From: Siderastrea radians
Lineage: Eukaryota; Cnidaria; Anthozoa; Scleractinia; Rhizangiidae
DNA: 64,000 nucleotides
Assembly (NCBI GenBank): GCA_964017195.1
Contig: OZ024892.1
Coordinates: forward strand, 3,303,366-3,367,365
Reading direction: 5' to 3'
Shown here one piece after another: positions 12,474-24,371 of this stretch. Position 1 is the first letter of the stretch, and each line of letters begins with the position of its first letter. The notes beneath the pieces were generated by a model. It was not told the origin of the DNA and did not search any database. It saw only the letters and a program-made list of their open reading frames with translations. A program made the position numbers and the translations under genes.

Positions 12474-12482
12474 AGCAATTCC

Positions 12483-15400
12483 TTGTTTCGTGGTTGAATG
12501 GTGTCAATTCTATGCTTTAATACAATTATATTTTTAAAATATCTAGATGGTTTTGGCCTAATCGAGCACCATTTCAAGTTCCCGTATGAGTTTTGGGACA
12601 TATACGTACATAGCTGAACGGATTAATTACTATAGAGGAATTCTCTTTGGGTCTAGGAAAATCTTTGAGTTTACAAGTTAGTGAGCACAAAAAGTGGGGT
12701 GTGCCCGTGCATTATGCTGTCACAAAACACACCCATTCTTTGTGCGGCAAGCACTAGAAATTAATAAATTTTCTTAAACTGATAAGGTGGGGTGAAGAAA
12801 AATGATTCATTTTGTACTAACTTGCTGAAGAAAAAATATGGTAGATGTTTCTTGTCGGCCGGCTCTTTCCCTCATCTGCTGAACTCTTTTTCGGGCTACG
12901 TACCCTCGATAAGCTGAAACAGGAAAGCAACCAAGAAAGATGGAATATTCAGTAGCTTTCAGTTTGTCACCAGTATGGGAAAAAAAGTAAAATCTAACGG
13001 GAATCGAAACAATTAGAGCAAACAGTTAAGATTTCATTGCAACATACGCTGTAAGCGTTTGTTAATTGTTTAGTTACAACCGCTTGATCGTTTATTCAGG
13101 TTGGTTAGTTTATAGAAAGTTGCTTAGTTTCCAAAAGATTACGGCTTACCTGATTGGAGGAAAATGACTGCTCGTAGTTTGGTTTGGTCGCTTCCTGTTG
13201 ATAGAGAGATGTAAACATTGACAAGGTTTTCTCATTTTTCTCATCTTCAAATAAGGCATTCAACATTTTTCGATTTTTCTTGGCCGCCTTTAACAGAAAA
13301 CCGCCAGCTTTTTGTACTGTACAGTAATTCACTATCATTAGCCTGCATGTATTATAACAGGTTATCACCACAAGTCGAACGGATTCTATATAAAACAACT
13401 GCTAACAAGTCTTGACATTCAAGATTTCGAGCCACTTTAAATTATGAAAGAGAAAGATGGCAATTCTTAGCTAGGTCAAGAAATAGGAAAGCTATATTGC
13501 TCAGCGTGTGAATAGCGTGGGATAGAGTACAGTAAAAAATCTGAGACCCGACGGGAATCGAACCCATGAAGGTTCCGTACGCCGGTCGAATGCTCAAACA
13601 ACAGAGCTACTTGCAGACTCTAGGTCATATTTATACACGTTAGGAGCATTTCACATAGAAATAGGCTTCTGCACACGTCCAGTGTGATGATAAAGAAATA
13701 CATTAAAGGTGGACATTTACAGTTAGGTTGTCAGTGTCCACGTCGAAATCTTAGCCGGTGCAAGGGAGTATAATTTTTGGCCCAAATATTAATCCACGTT
13801 TGCTTTGAAAACCAATTTTCACGGCCAAAGGTCGAATTATTTTGACGAATTGGGATTAAAACAAACAAACCATCACTCAAACATACATACATACTTTGTA
13901 AAACGGCCCCTTAGGGGTCTGTTTAAGAAAAACCTAAAAAAATCGTCAATTTGTAAACAAGCCATCTCGAGAACCGATCGCAAATAGAGTATTTTTCTTT
14001 CGTTACGTCGCTGGCAGATTTTTAAAAGTTAACTTGTTAAAAGAAGAAAACCATTGATATTTCTGAATAGAGTACCTCAAATTTAATAACATTTGGGCGT
14101 CATTTCTTCAGTAAAGCCGGGTGTAAAGATATTAAGGTATGTTCACTGAATTTCAAAATTGTTTACGGCGTTTATATAAGTGGACTCTGCGAAGATACCG
14201 GGTATGAAGACTGATATGTGAACCATCGTGTAGAAATTTCCACTAAAAAATCGAAATTCACTGAGCAATATTTTCCCGGTCTATGCAAGACATATATATC
14301 ATATTTGCAAATTTTGTTGAACTCAAGGTAGAGTTTTCACTAGTACCGACCTGGTTATGTGATATCCATCCTATTAAAGGCAGAATTTAAAAATTTAGAG
14401 AAAACTAGTAAGCGTATGGACTACTTATGCTATATCTCTCATGTTTTCAAAATTAAAACGAAGCTTTAAAACGTAGCTTGTGACCTTGGAAAACTCCCTT
14501 AAAATGCTTCTTTCTCTAACATGCTATAAAATTAAGACTACTTACGTATCTGTCTTAGCAAATCTTTGTTTTCCATGTTAGTTGGTCTGATACAAAAGTT
14601 ATGCGTTGGTGAAAAACCTCTGAATTTCTTTGTTACCTATGAGGTCAGTTAAAACAATGATAACCTGATGAATTTGTTATTTGCAATTGTTTTCGCGTCT
14701 GAAGACAAAGTCCAACTTGCTGAGCGTCACTGCAAATTACTTGGTCGTTTTAATTTGACAAGTTGGCGTCACGGTGCACCTGCGTAAAGAAATTTCGTTG
14801 GTGATTAAAAATTGATCAGATCCCAGAACGACAGGACTAGTCCGTGAAGAAAAAACCCATTATGATTGGTTATAAAGCGGTCTGAATATGCCATTACAGG
14901 CAAGGGTTATTCAAAGAGCGAATATAACTATATGCTATATATTACAAAGTTCCAGCTGTCTTGCGGATAAAACGTATTCAAACTGCTACATTTTAGCCAC
15001 TGGATAATTACAACGTTATCCTCTCTTTGAAAAACTGGAACCAGCACGCTAAAATGTATTACTTTTGAATTAATTTAGGTAATTGAAAAGTGTTTTAAGA
15101 ACCTGTTTTTCGTTGCATGCGGGCCTTAATGAGCGGCGTTCGGCGAAAGTTAGCAACACTGCTTATAGTTTTATACTTTTATTCAGGCTTCGTTGCACGG
15201 ATTTACCAAAAATGGATTTACTATGCCAATGGCAAATTTTCAAGAGAGTCCCAAACAAAATAAATTATTGAATTAGATGGAAAATATTGCTATTGTTCTT
15301 TCATTTGGAGAGGACATTGCAAGAAGCACAAAGATGTCTACGGTCCATAAACGCAATGCCCAAAACTAAATAAACGTCTCTACATAATAGGCAACCGGCT

Positions 15401-16077
15401 CCAGTATCGCAGATTTTTAGATTATTTAACTGTTTTCTTTTTTTTAATTCATTCGTTGCTCATCTAAGGAAACAGCCAAGGCAGCCGAGAGGGTGGTTTT
15501 GAAAAATCTGTACACCCGGCAGTCCATTCGTTGAGCAAACTTCACATAGAAAGCCGTTGTGTTAACAAGATGCATATCCTTGTTATTGTCTCGACAAGAA
15601 AAGAAGAAAAGAACCCAAAAGGGTTGTGGTGTATTGAGAAAATACAGCCAACATGAAGATTGCAAACCTTCATTGTTAAAGGGTTTAACGAAAACGCAAG
15701 GACGACGGCTAAGCGAACGTTGCCAAACAAAAAGAACGAATTCAACAGACAACGTGAAGTAGGGATGCAAATTGTCACTAGGAAAATATAGACCACAACG
15801 TTATCCCGTTAATGGACGACTGGAGATTAACATTTCTTAAGAAGTGATATGTATAGGAGTCTTGGAGAGGAGAACGTAAAACGTGTGCAGTGTACAGTTC
15901 TCCTCTGTTTTTAAGACAGAGTTCCAGTGCTAAATGAGTGACGCTGACGAACGACAGTGGAGAAGTAGGACTAAAGAGAAAACCTCTTAACGTGCGTATG
16001 TAAAATACTGTAAAGAAGAGAAAATATCAACTTCATCACGTTCAATCGTGTTTTTGCTTTCTCAAGTGACCGTGCCA
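12483..16077. other. Intergenic, no protein gene seen
   Basis: Apart from the tRNA-like sequence at 13.54-13.62 kb, nothing coding is supported. Frames at 15444-15796 overlap one another on both strands and carry no motif. The region ends where duplicated segment copy A begins. Confidence 0.45.
13542..13620 (-). repeat. tRNA-derived sequence (SINE head or tRNA pseudogene)
   Basis: Read on the minus strand it has an A-box-like stretch, gtagctctgttgtttgag, and a perfect B box, ggttcgattcc. A run of Ts follows about 10 bp after the acceptor-like end. The acceptor stem pairs poorly and the anticodon arm is unclear, so it is more likely a SINE head or decayed tRNA than a functional tRNA gene. Confidence 0.55.
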
Positions 16078-16634
16078 CTGTCAACAACAGCACGGCATGG
16101 AAACATTTTTAAGAGAAGAAGAAGGGTGCTTATAAAGTGGGGTCGGTTGAGAAACAAAAACCTATAGTTTGAAAGTTAGTTGCGTTTACTTCGCTCTGTG
16201 ATTGGTTAAACACAGTGGCGCCGTTTTCTCTATTAATCAGAAGCAAAACTAAAACTAATCGTGACTTGTTCGTATGTGTTTTTCCGTTCTTGACGTTAGT
16301 TTGACGTATTCAAGTTTCGGGTTCTGTTGTTTGAGTCTGATGTCGACTGATGTCGTTTGTCATAGTACTGAGTTACTTTGGTTTTTGGTTTTACGTTTCT
16401 CGATTGATAAACGTTCGATTGAAAACACTTGATTGAAGACACTCGATTAATACACTCCATTGAAAACACTCGAATGATAACCACTGTACTGGATACGACA
16501 TCACTGGATAACAAACATGCTCACTGTAAAGGCGCAACTTTCTCCGTTACTAGGTACGGACCTTTTAACTTTTGCTGACAATTTACCTTTTACACTCTGA
16601 TAGTACTGTGGAATACAAAGATCCATCAAATATC

Positions 16635-17461
16635 GAGTTTACTCGTAGCACGAGTCAAGTTCGAGCCCGAGTCAAGTTCGAGTCACGAGTCAAGTTCGAG
16701 TCAGGTTAAAAAAATACGTTTTTTTTAATTTTATTTTAAGTTCTTTTCATTGCGATTCTTGCTTTCATAATGTTGCACCAACTGCTGCTCAAAACATCAA
16801 CAGTTCAAGATACGTAACTTTTTATCGTCAAAGCTTCCGAAGAGTCTCTTTCGCTAGCGTCTCTTCTCACAGTTATGGCCCAAGACAGACAAAATAATTC
16901 TAAAACTGTTGAGATAATTTTACCTCGAAACCTCGAAGACAAGGAGAAAATTAAGGCTCGTATAGGTATCCCGCTGAAATACTGGTAAACAATATGTCCT
17001 CCAATATTTTGTCCGCGAAGGGAATAGGTTCTATTGAATGATATCTTGGGTACCCTGTGGACGCAAGAAGATGGCACCCGAGTGGCACGAAAGGTCATAC
17101 TTTCTCGCTCGGTGCATCGTGAAAATGGGATTTCTTCCTCAGCTGTATGCAAATAGAGGTCATATTCTTTCATGAAACTTTATAAATGCTATGAGATGTC
17201 ATATCTTAGTAAAGCAGGATGCGGATGGTAGCTCGAATGACGCTCGTGATCAAGTGATCGATCGAGCGAGCGATCTCAGACCGGACTGTTTAATAATCAG
17301 TACTGTTTACCACTGGCACATCATTATGAAAGCAAGAATCGTAATCAAAAGAAATTAAGACAAATTAAAAAAAAAACAATTGCTTTTTAACCTGACTCAA
17401 ACTTGACTCGTGACTCGAACTTGACTCGGGCTCGAACTTGACTCGTGCTACGAGTAAACTC
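16635..17461. mobile_element. MULE-type non-autonomous element, 827 bp
   Basis: Long terminal inverted repeats of about 150 bp begin gagtttactcgtagcacgag and contain internal 'gagtcaagttcgag' iterations. A perfect 9-bp direct repeat, tcaaatatc, lies at 16626-16634 and 17462-17470. G...C termini and a 9-bp duplication fit Mutator-like elements. Copy B has a single, slightly diverged target (around 39.88 kb, minus strand) and no insertion. No coding motif is seen inside. Confidence 0.85.
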
Positions 17462-17470
17462 TCAAATATC

Positions 17471-20400
17471 TGGATAGTACATGAAAAGAACTGACGATTT
17501 ACGTTTTTCGTCTGAAGGACTTTCCCTTGTCATTTAAATTAATGTACATTCCCGCCGTCATCAATTCAGTTGTTTACATCTAGAACTCAATATAACAAAA
17601 AACCGAATCCAACAGCATGAATCAGGTACAACGAAAAGGGCCCGATTCAGAATAATATCCATTAGTAAAAATCATTCTTTAGCTTCACCCATCCAACCTT
17701 ACACTGAGACAGGTTATTACAAACCTGTCTATCTAAATTTCCCTAAAACGTCGGGTGGAGACTCGTAATAAACCCATTTCAATACCGCTCTCCACATCAA
17801 CCTGTCAATTTTTGAAGTGTTGCATTTTGTACTTAACCCTTGCTGGAATATCAACACAATATCGTCTATAAAATACTTTGCCCCTCATGCACGTACGGTC
17901 ACTAATTATTGAAGCAAAACAAAATTTCATTTCCAAGGTAATCACACGAAGTCTTAGGGGCTAAATACGATGTTCTCAGGGCCTGTTTACTTTTACTTCG
18001 GAGTGTGTGTGTTTGAAAATGTTGGCATGGCAACATATTGTCTTTGAGGTCAGTCAAACTGATTACTGTTGTCGAAGACCAATCCCAATCAATTAACCGA
18101 AAGACCGTTTAATTTTTCTGGAATTCGCAAGTTTTATGCAAGAAATTTACCTCAATATGCTGATATTTGGTTATTTGGTTATCTGGTTATACCATCGTGG
18201 CTCACATAGATATCAGATGTATCGCATGCGGGTACCTTAGGGTTAGGCGACATTGAACTTAGCTCCGCTTAACAAGCTGGGAAGAAGGGTTAAAAATATG
18301 TTAATATTCACTTCAACTAGTCTAGCAATTTCAAATTGGCTTCATATCCGATTTGTGGTTAGCGGATAGCCGGTATTGTTCCAGTTGGTATTGCACACGA
18401 TTGAAATACCAGAAACGCACGCCAGGCCAGAGATGCGCAGAACGTATGCGAAGTAACAAAAGGAGGCACCGTCCCTAAGGTCTTACTATCCATTCTGTCA
18501 TTGCTGTATTTATTATATGGTAAGGAGTATTTTAATGAAAAACTAAAACACTCGTAAAATCCATGAATCACTACCTACGGGACTCGAGTGGCATGTTTTT
18601 CGTGCGTCGCAAATCACCAAGTGGCGTCACGTTTCCCGCCTTTTCTAGATTTAACTATGCTGCTTGATATAATGGTTGGCCGTAGATGCACTGCAAAGTG
18701 CACTGCAAGGGACCCAGTCCAAGTACCGTACAAAACGACGAAAAAACAATAAAGTTAGCATTGGAAAGAATTACAAAACGGGACATATATTAAAAAAAAC
18801 ACTCAATAATTAATTTGCTGATATTTACGGTTTTGATCGCGAACCGATAACAAAAGTGTAATCAAGTAGAAGATATTACGCCTGGCATACTTCCAGCTAT
18901 TAACACACAATTTCATGTTTAGGGCAAACGAAAACGACGATTAAGACTCCTCGTCCATCAGTGCTATTGTGCGAGGGTTCGACTGCTACCTTCGAAAAAA
19001 GTGGATTTGTGGTTCTTAGCGGACTGTGAGCGATCTACAATAGGGCATTTTAAAGGAAACAAAAGGATCATTGTCAGTGTATTGGCAAATTTTTCCTTTG
19101 AAAAAGATAACTAATTAAAATGATTACAAAAACCCCCTATAGTACACAGATCCTGCATGAAAAACACCGTATATGAACTCGAGGTTATAAAAACAGATAT
19201 TTAGCACAATTGTACTCTAAGAGTCCTAGAGTGACCACATTCTAAGAGTTTTTGTAGTGGCCACTGTTAGAGTGGCCAGTGTAAGAGTCTGTGAGTGACC
19301 ACAGTGATACATTTTACAGTCACCATTTTAAGAGTTTTTGTAGTGGCCACTTTTAAATGGCCAGTGTGAGTGACCTCTACAACGACTCCTTAATTAAAGA
19401 GTCCTCCCTTCGGTATTCGGCCCTAAATTTAGTTCCTTGCTGAATACATAATTTTCCAGGTCACTAAATGTAGCCACCGCTAAAAATAAAAACAGATATT
19501 AGTTGACCTTTCCTATTGTCCAACACATTTACTCCATCTAGGGTAGCTGGGGGGGGGGGGGGAGGGGAAGGAGGAGCGACCTTTGAGCAATAGGAACACT
19601 GAAAAGAAAACAAACTCGTGACAAGTGTTCGTTGAAAGCCAATCATTTTTTAGCTCTTACAGAGAAAACGACTCCAAGTTGAGATTTGCTTGACTTCCTG
19701 TAGCCTTTTAAAATCATCTCAATCGGAGGTTTTTCGTACAGTTAGACTGAGTGGATACTCGATGTCATATCAGTTAGAGTGCATTAGACCTGAGGGGTGT
19801 CTGCCTGTATTGGGTTTTAGCCGTAGTTCTCTGAGAGGGATTTACAGATCCTTTTAATTTTGCGTAAAATATATGAACTGCGATATTGTAAAAATAGTTT
19901 TAATCTTCATTAATGATATTCTTTTATTAATTAATAATATTAATAATATTAGTCAATATTAATATAATATTCAATAATATTCATAATACTGAACAATGTT
20001 GTACAATATTGAATAAATTTTCAAAGAAAAAGATTCGACGAATCTGACTAAACGTCTTCGAAGCACATATTACGTAGACAAAGATTATCACCTAATAGCT
20101 CATAAATAGTGTACAGAAATTTGTTTGTCTTAGTCTGAAATAGAGTCAAGTCATGGAGAAATTAAATGGCAACGCCTCAGCCAAGTGGTGGCGAATAAAT
20201 GACTTAATCCTTGTTGTTGCCAATGTTGTGAGCACTTAACTACCATGTTCTACTAAGACCTTTGACAATAGGTTTGAAGGTGCTTAAGTATCCAATTGAC
20301 AGCTTGTTAAATCTGCCTCTTTCCAATTTACTCAGTTATTATTTGGATTTATTAATGAAATCAATCTGTTAGCTGATATTTTTACTGCTTCATGTAATAT

Positions 20401-20704
20401 CAGTGCGTGTTTTTGCAGTTGTTTCACTGTGTACGTGAGGATATTTCAGCTTTACTGGTTGTTTAAAGTGGCTCGGTCAAGCTCGTCTATTTCCCATAGC
20501 TATCTCAGACAAAATGTACTAAAACTACAATAAAAAATATTGATAGATAAGCAAGCCATAAACAAAAAAAGAAGTTATGAGGAAGAGTACAATTAATGTA
20601 CTTGTTTTATAGTTCTCGTCTTGATATTCCCAGCATTCAGGAGTCAAAGTCGAAGCAATTGTAACTTATATTCCAATTAAACGCTTGTAAGGCGTTTTCA
20701 CCCT
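17471..20704. other. Intergenic 5' region of CA-A, no gene seen
   Basis: Much of this matches copy B, in inverted order up to about 19.48 kb and in direct order afterwards from 19.49/40.02 kb. An imperfect repeat of about 100-110 bp with the phrase 'aagagtttttgtagtggccac' occurs twice at 19.24-19.36 kb. A poly-G tract is at 19548. The AT-rich 19.88-20.01 kb stretch is built of 'aatatt' phrases. Confidence 0.5.
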
Positions 20705-20713
20705 TATATAAAG
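20705..20713 (+). promoter_or_regulatory. TATA box of CA-A
   Basis: tatataaag, followed by about 140 bp of sequence conserved in copy B, ending at a splice donor gtaagt at 20851. A matching acceptor, ttgcttgcag-like, lies at 22000, just 20 bp before the start codon. This implies a non-coding first exon from about 20735 to 20850. The position is supported by the parallel structure upstream of CA-B. Confidence 0.6.
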
Positions 20714-22020
20714 TTGCTGTCACCCCAAAGGAAAACAGTCGTAAGGGAGCTTGCCAAGCTAACGGAGCTACTCGTAGCATTGGGAGAGAGACAGAACAAA
20801 CATAACGAGCGAGATACTCTGCTTTATTTACTAGTACTGTGAAATTTTGGGTAAGTACGGAAACATTGCTGATTTTAATATTTCTCTGCTTTAGCAACTT
20901 TACTTTGATTTATCAACTTGACGGTACTTTGAATTATCAAGATCGGGCTTTTTTAAAGAAAAAATTATTTACTAGAAACCAAAAATATGTTTGAGCAAAG
21001 ATTCAGTGAAGCCTTTCATTAAGCCCATGTCTTTTGAAATATCAACCGCAAAAAGAAATATGTAATGTATATGACTAAATTAATTGTATGCCCAGTGATT
21101 TTGCTTGTCAGTTTCGTGGACTGATGTGGCGATTGCTGGAAAGGCTTGTAAATTCAAAACTTGAAAAACTCTGAAAGAGAACGAAAACTTTTTTTGAGGA
21201 AAAAGAGTGCTTGATTTTGTTGCAGCTATAGCAGAAAACTTGTGGGGGTGTAAAAAGAAATTGAAACTCTGAAAATAAAACCCTCGGCAGTAAAAAGTCC
21301 TTATTTACATCTCTGCAAAACAAAGGTTACGCCGTAAAAAAATCGTGTACAACACTTCATGACTAGAAAGAATTTATGTTCAAAAAGTCTTCAATTTTGC
21401 TTTCGTTTTGCCCCCCAAAAACGATTGGATCGTAATATAAAATAAAATGATATTGAAGCGGCAAAACTTCATTTCACTGACAGTGAAATATATTCTTATT
21501 AGTTTTCGTCGCTCCTTGACTCTGCCCAACACGGGGTATAATTTCTACATACTAATTGTCCATTTTGTAAACTTACTGATTTTGAGACGGCAATTATTCT
21601 AGATTTGCAGCTTACTTGGAGTCATATCTTTTTCGCGGGTGGGGTGGCCAATACTCTTCTCTTAAACAACATTAGATTCAAGTGAGCAACCAGGGAAATT
21701 AAAAAAAAAATGTTCATCAGCTTTTTATTGCGAGGGACTCACCTTCAAGCCGTTTTCCATTTGTTTGAACAATTTGTATATGTTGACCTTTCGCTATGCA
21801 CGTGCTAATCGAGTTTTCGTTGTTTGGCTGTTTTAAAGAAGTATTGCCGTCTGCACCGCGTTTAACTCAATGCTAAAGCTATTTCTTCCACAAAAAGTGT
21901 AAAACAGTTTGTTGTAACATGGACCGTCTTGTCACTCAATAAATTCTTTTAGTAATAAATCGTGCACAATCTCCTTGTATGTGTAATATTGTGCTTGCAG
22001 CTCTGGTTCTGACCCAAGCG

Positions 22021-24335
22021 ATGAAGTTGCTGTTGTTGTTCACTTTTTTTGATGTGGTCACAAGTCAAAACAGTAAGTTTTTAATTAATTATAATCTTGG
22101 ACGGTTTGTTGAAAAAGAAAACAATTTCTGATTGTTTATTTTGCATTTTTTTAGAATGACTGAGAAAATAAGAGTACAAGAAGTCCTTTTCAACAGCTTT
22201 CATATCTTCATTGTCAGACTCAAAATTAAATACCACCTTGTACAGCTTACTAAACGGAACCACAGAAAAGTTTCGCTCAGTAGCTTTCATTTTAAATGTC
22301 GCACATTTGGATTTCATCTTAAAACTCATGAGTCAAAACCGCCTTGTTGTAGCAGTTGGTTCTAACTTTTCTGTCATTGGATAATTTTGATAAACTGGGC
22401 TAGGAATAACAGAAGAACTATGTATAGGTACATTAGTTTAGGGATAAAAGATTAGACGAATAGGAAAGGTTCTAGGATTAATTTTCTGCAATCATAACGT
22501 GGGGACTTGTCGGAGTGAAAGGTGTATTTTTTTCTACATTAACATGTAGCGCACAAGTCTTGTAAACATGCTCCTGATGAGGCAACTAACATTGTTTGCT
22601 GTCAATTCTGTTTCAGTTCCTGCCCAGGAATTTGGCTACGGAGAAACCACAGAGGAGGGTGAGTGAGATATAGATCAGTAATGGTGGGGCAGATACTCAA
22701 TATCATCGATATTTGGGTTTCCAAAAATATCGATTCTCGCCTGAAATATCGGATGATTTCGATGCCGTTCGATACTGATCACGTGTCCATTTGGAAGGAT
22801 CAGTTACTTGAAAATCCTACACTGTGTTTTTGGAAATTATTGTTTCTTTGAAGCGGAATCCCTTGAGAAACAATCACTTGATTGCGTTCTTGCGCAATTT
22901 TTTTTACCTGTTTCTTCATGCGCGGTTTTTTTTTACGACAAAGCTTTGTAATTCACCCAGTACCTTGCGAGTTTTAGACCTTTCAAGGATAGACTCTAAC
23001 TTGAAAGTTGACGTCACAATCGGAACCTTGAGTGTGACGTCATAATATCGATACTGAATATCGAAAAGTGCCAAATATCGGTAAATATCGTATTGGTATC
23101 GGAAAAACAGGTATTGGCGTACCCTTATCTAAGAGTAAATTTAAGAGCGTCGTAAAACATGAAAATGGTGCCAAGCGCGGGAAACAGCAAACAACTAAGT
23201 CACGATTGGTCATGGTTAGCGGCTTTAAATTGGTTAAGGAAGTGGCGCGAGCTTTTTGAACGAGTGACAGTGCGAGATAAGGCGAAAGCAAAGAAGAAGC
23301 TGATTAGCGTCCTGGCGGATCGAATGATTTCCCCTTTGATCTGTTGACAGAAATTTGGACAGAAAATGCCCGAAAACTGATAGCTCTTTTTAACTCTGCA
23401 TACAGTGGCTAACTTTCTGCTGTTTTTTCTTGAATAGTACTGGGCCCAGAAGACTGGCCCGAGGGATGGGAGGATTGCGGTCATGACCGCCAATCCCCAA
23501 TTAACATCGATACAAGCGAAGTGCAAAATCGAAGCTATACTCCTCTGACAATGGCGTTCGACAACTCGAGAGGCCTGGTAACTGGGACTCTCGAAAACAA
23601 TGGCCATTCTCCTACTCTTACGATTGACAAGGGACAAGGTGGAGCTACACTTACTGGGGGTCCCCTGGGGAATGCCACGTTCACACTCAACCAGTTCCAT
23701 TTGCACTTTGGATGTCAAAATGACCGCGGATCTGAGCACACTCTCAACGAGAAAGCTTTTTCTGGCCAGGTAAATAACATTTTGACAAGTGGCTTTTAAC
23801 CGGCGTGGCTCTAATCTTCAGTCCATCATCCATTGAAAGGCGTAGTATATTAAAGACGGTATCTCCTTTTCTAAAGGACGGTTCCTTATAATACAAAGGT
23901 GTTTTTCCGCGGGCATGATTACGCGGGAAAAACCAGATCGTAGCAAGGGCTGCTGGAATTCAAAAAGATAATATGGGATAACAGGCATTTTCAGAGATAA
24001 TTGAACTTAAATTTGGAAATAAAATGCCATACATTGATGCACTTATATTAGCTTCTTTTACAATAATGATTGCTTAATAATCATCGTCAACTAATGATTT
24101 AATGAATGATATTTTTGTCAATCCGGCTATTTGAACGTTAAGCGTTTTTTTTTTCTTCCAAGCTCCATATGGTGTTTACCGAGGGTTCTGTAGATGAATT
24201 TGCAGTTGTAGGCATATGGATTCAGGTACATCCTAACCTTTATTTAGTAAAATGTACCATTCTATTCAATTTAGATTAATAATGTGACTGCAGTGTCACT
24301 ATTTGTACTAGCATCACTATTTGCCGTCATCGCGG

Positions 24336-24371
<36 letters not shown>

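Noticed and set aside
22663..23347. Short ORFs in CA-A intron 2
   Set aside because: They lie in an ATCGAT-rich foldback repeat with no motif.
23200..23739. 179-residue minus-strand ORF, and its counterpart at 48466-48936
   Set aside because: Both are antisense to CA exon 3 and conserved only because the exon is.
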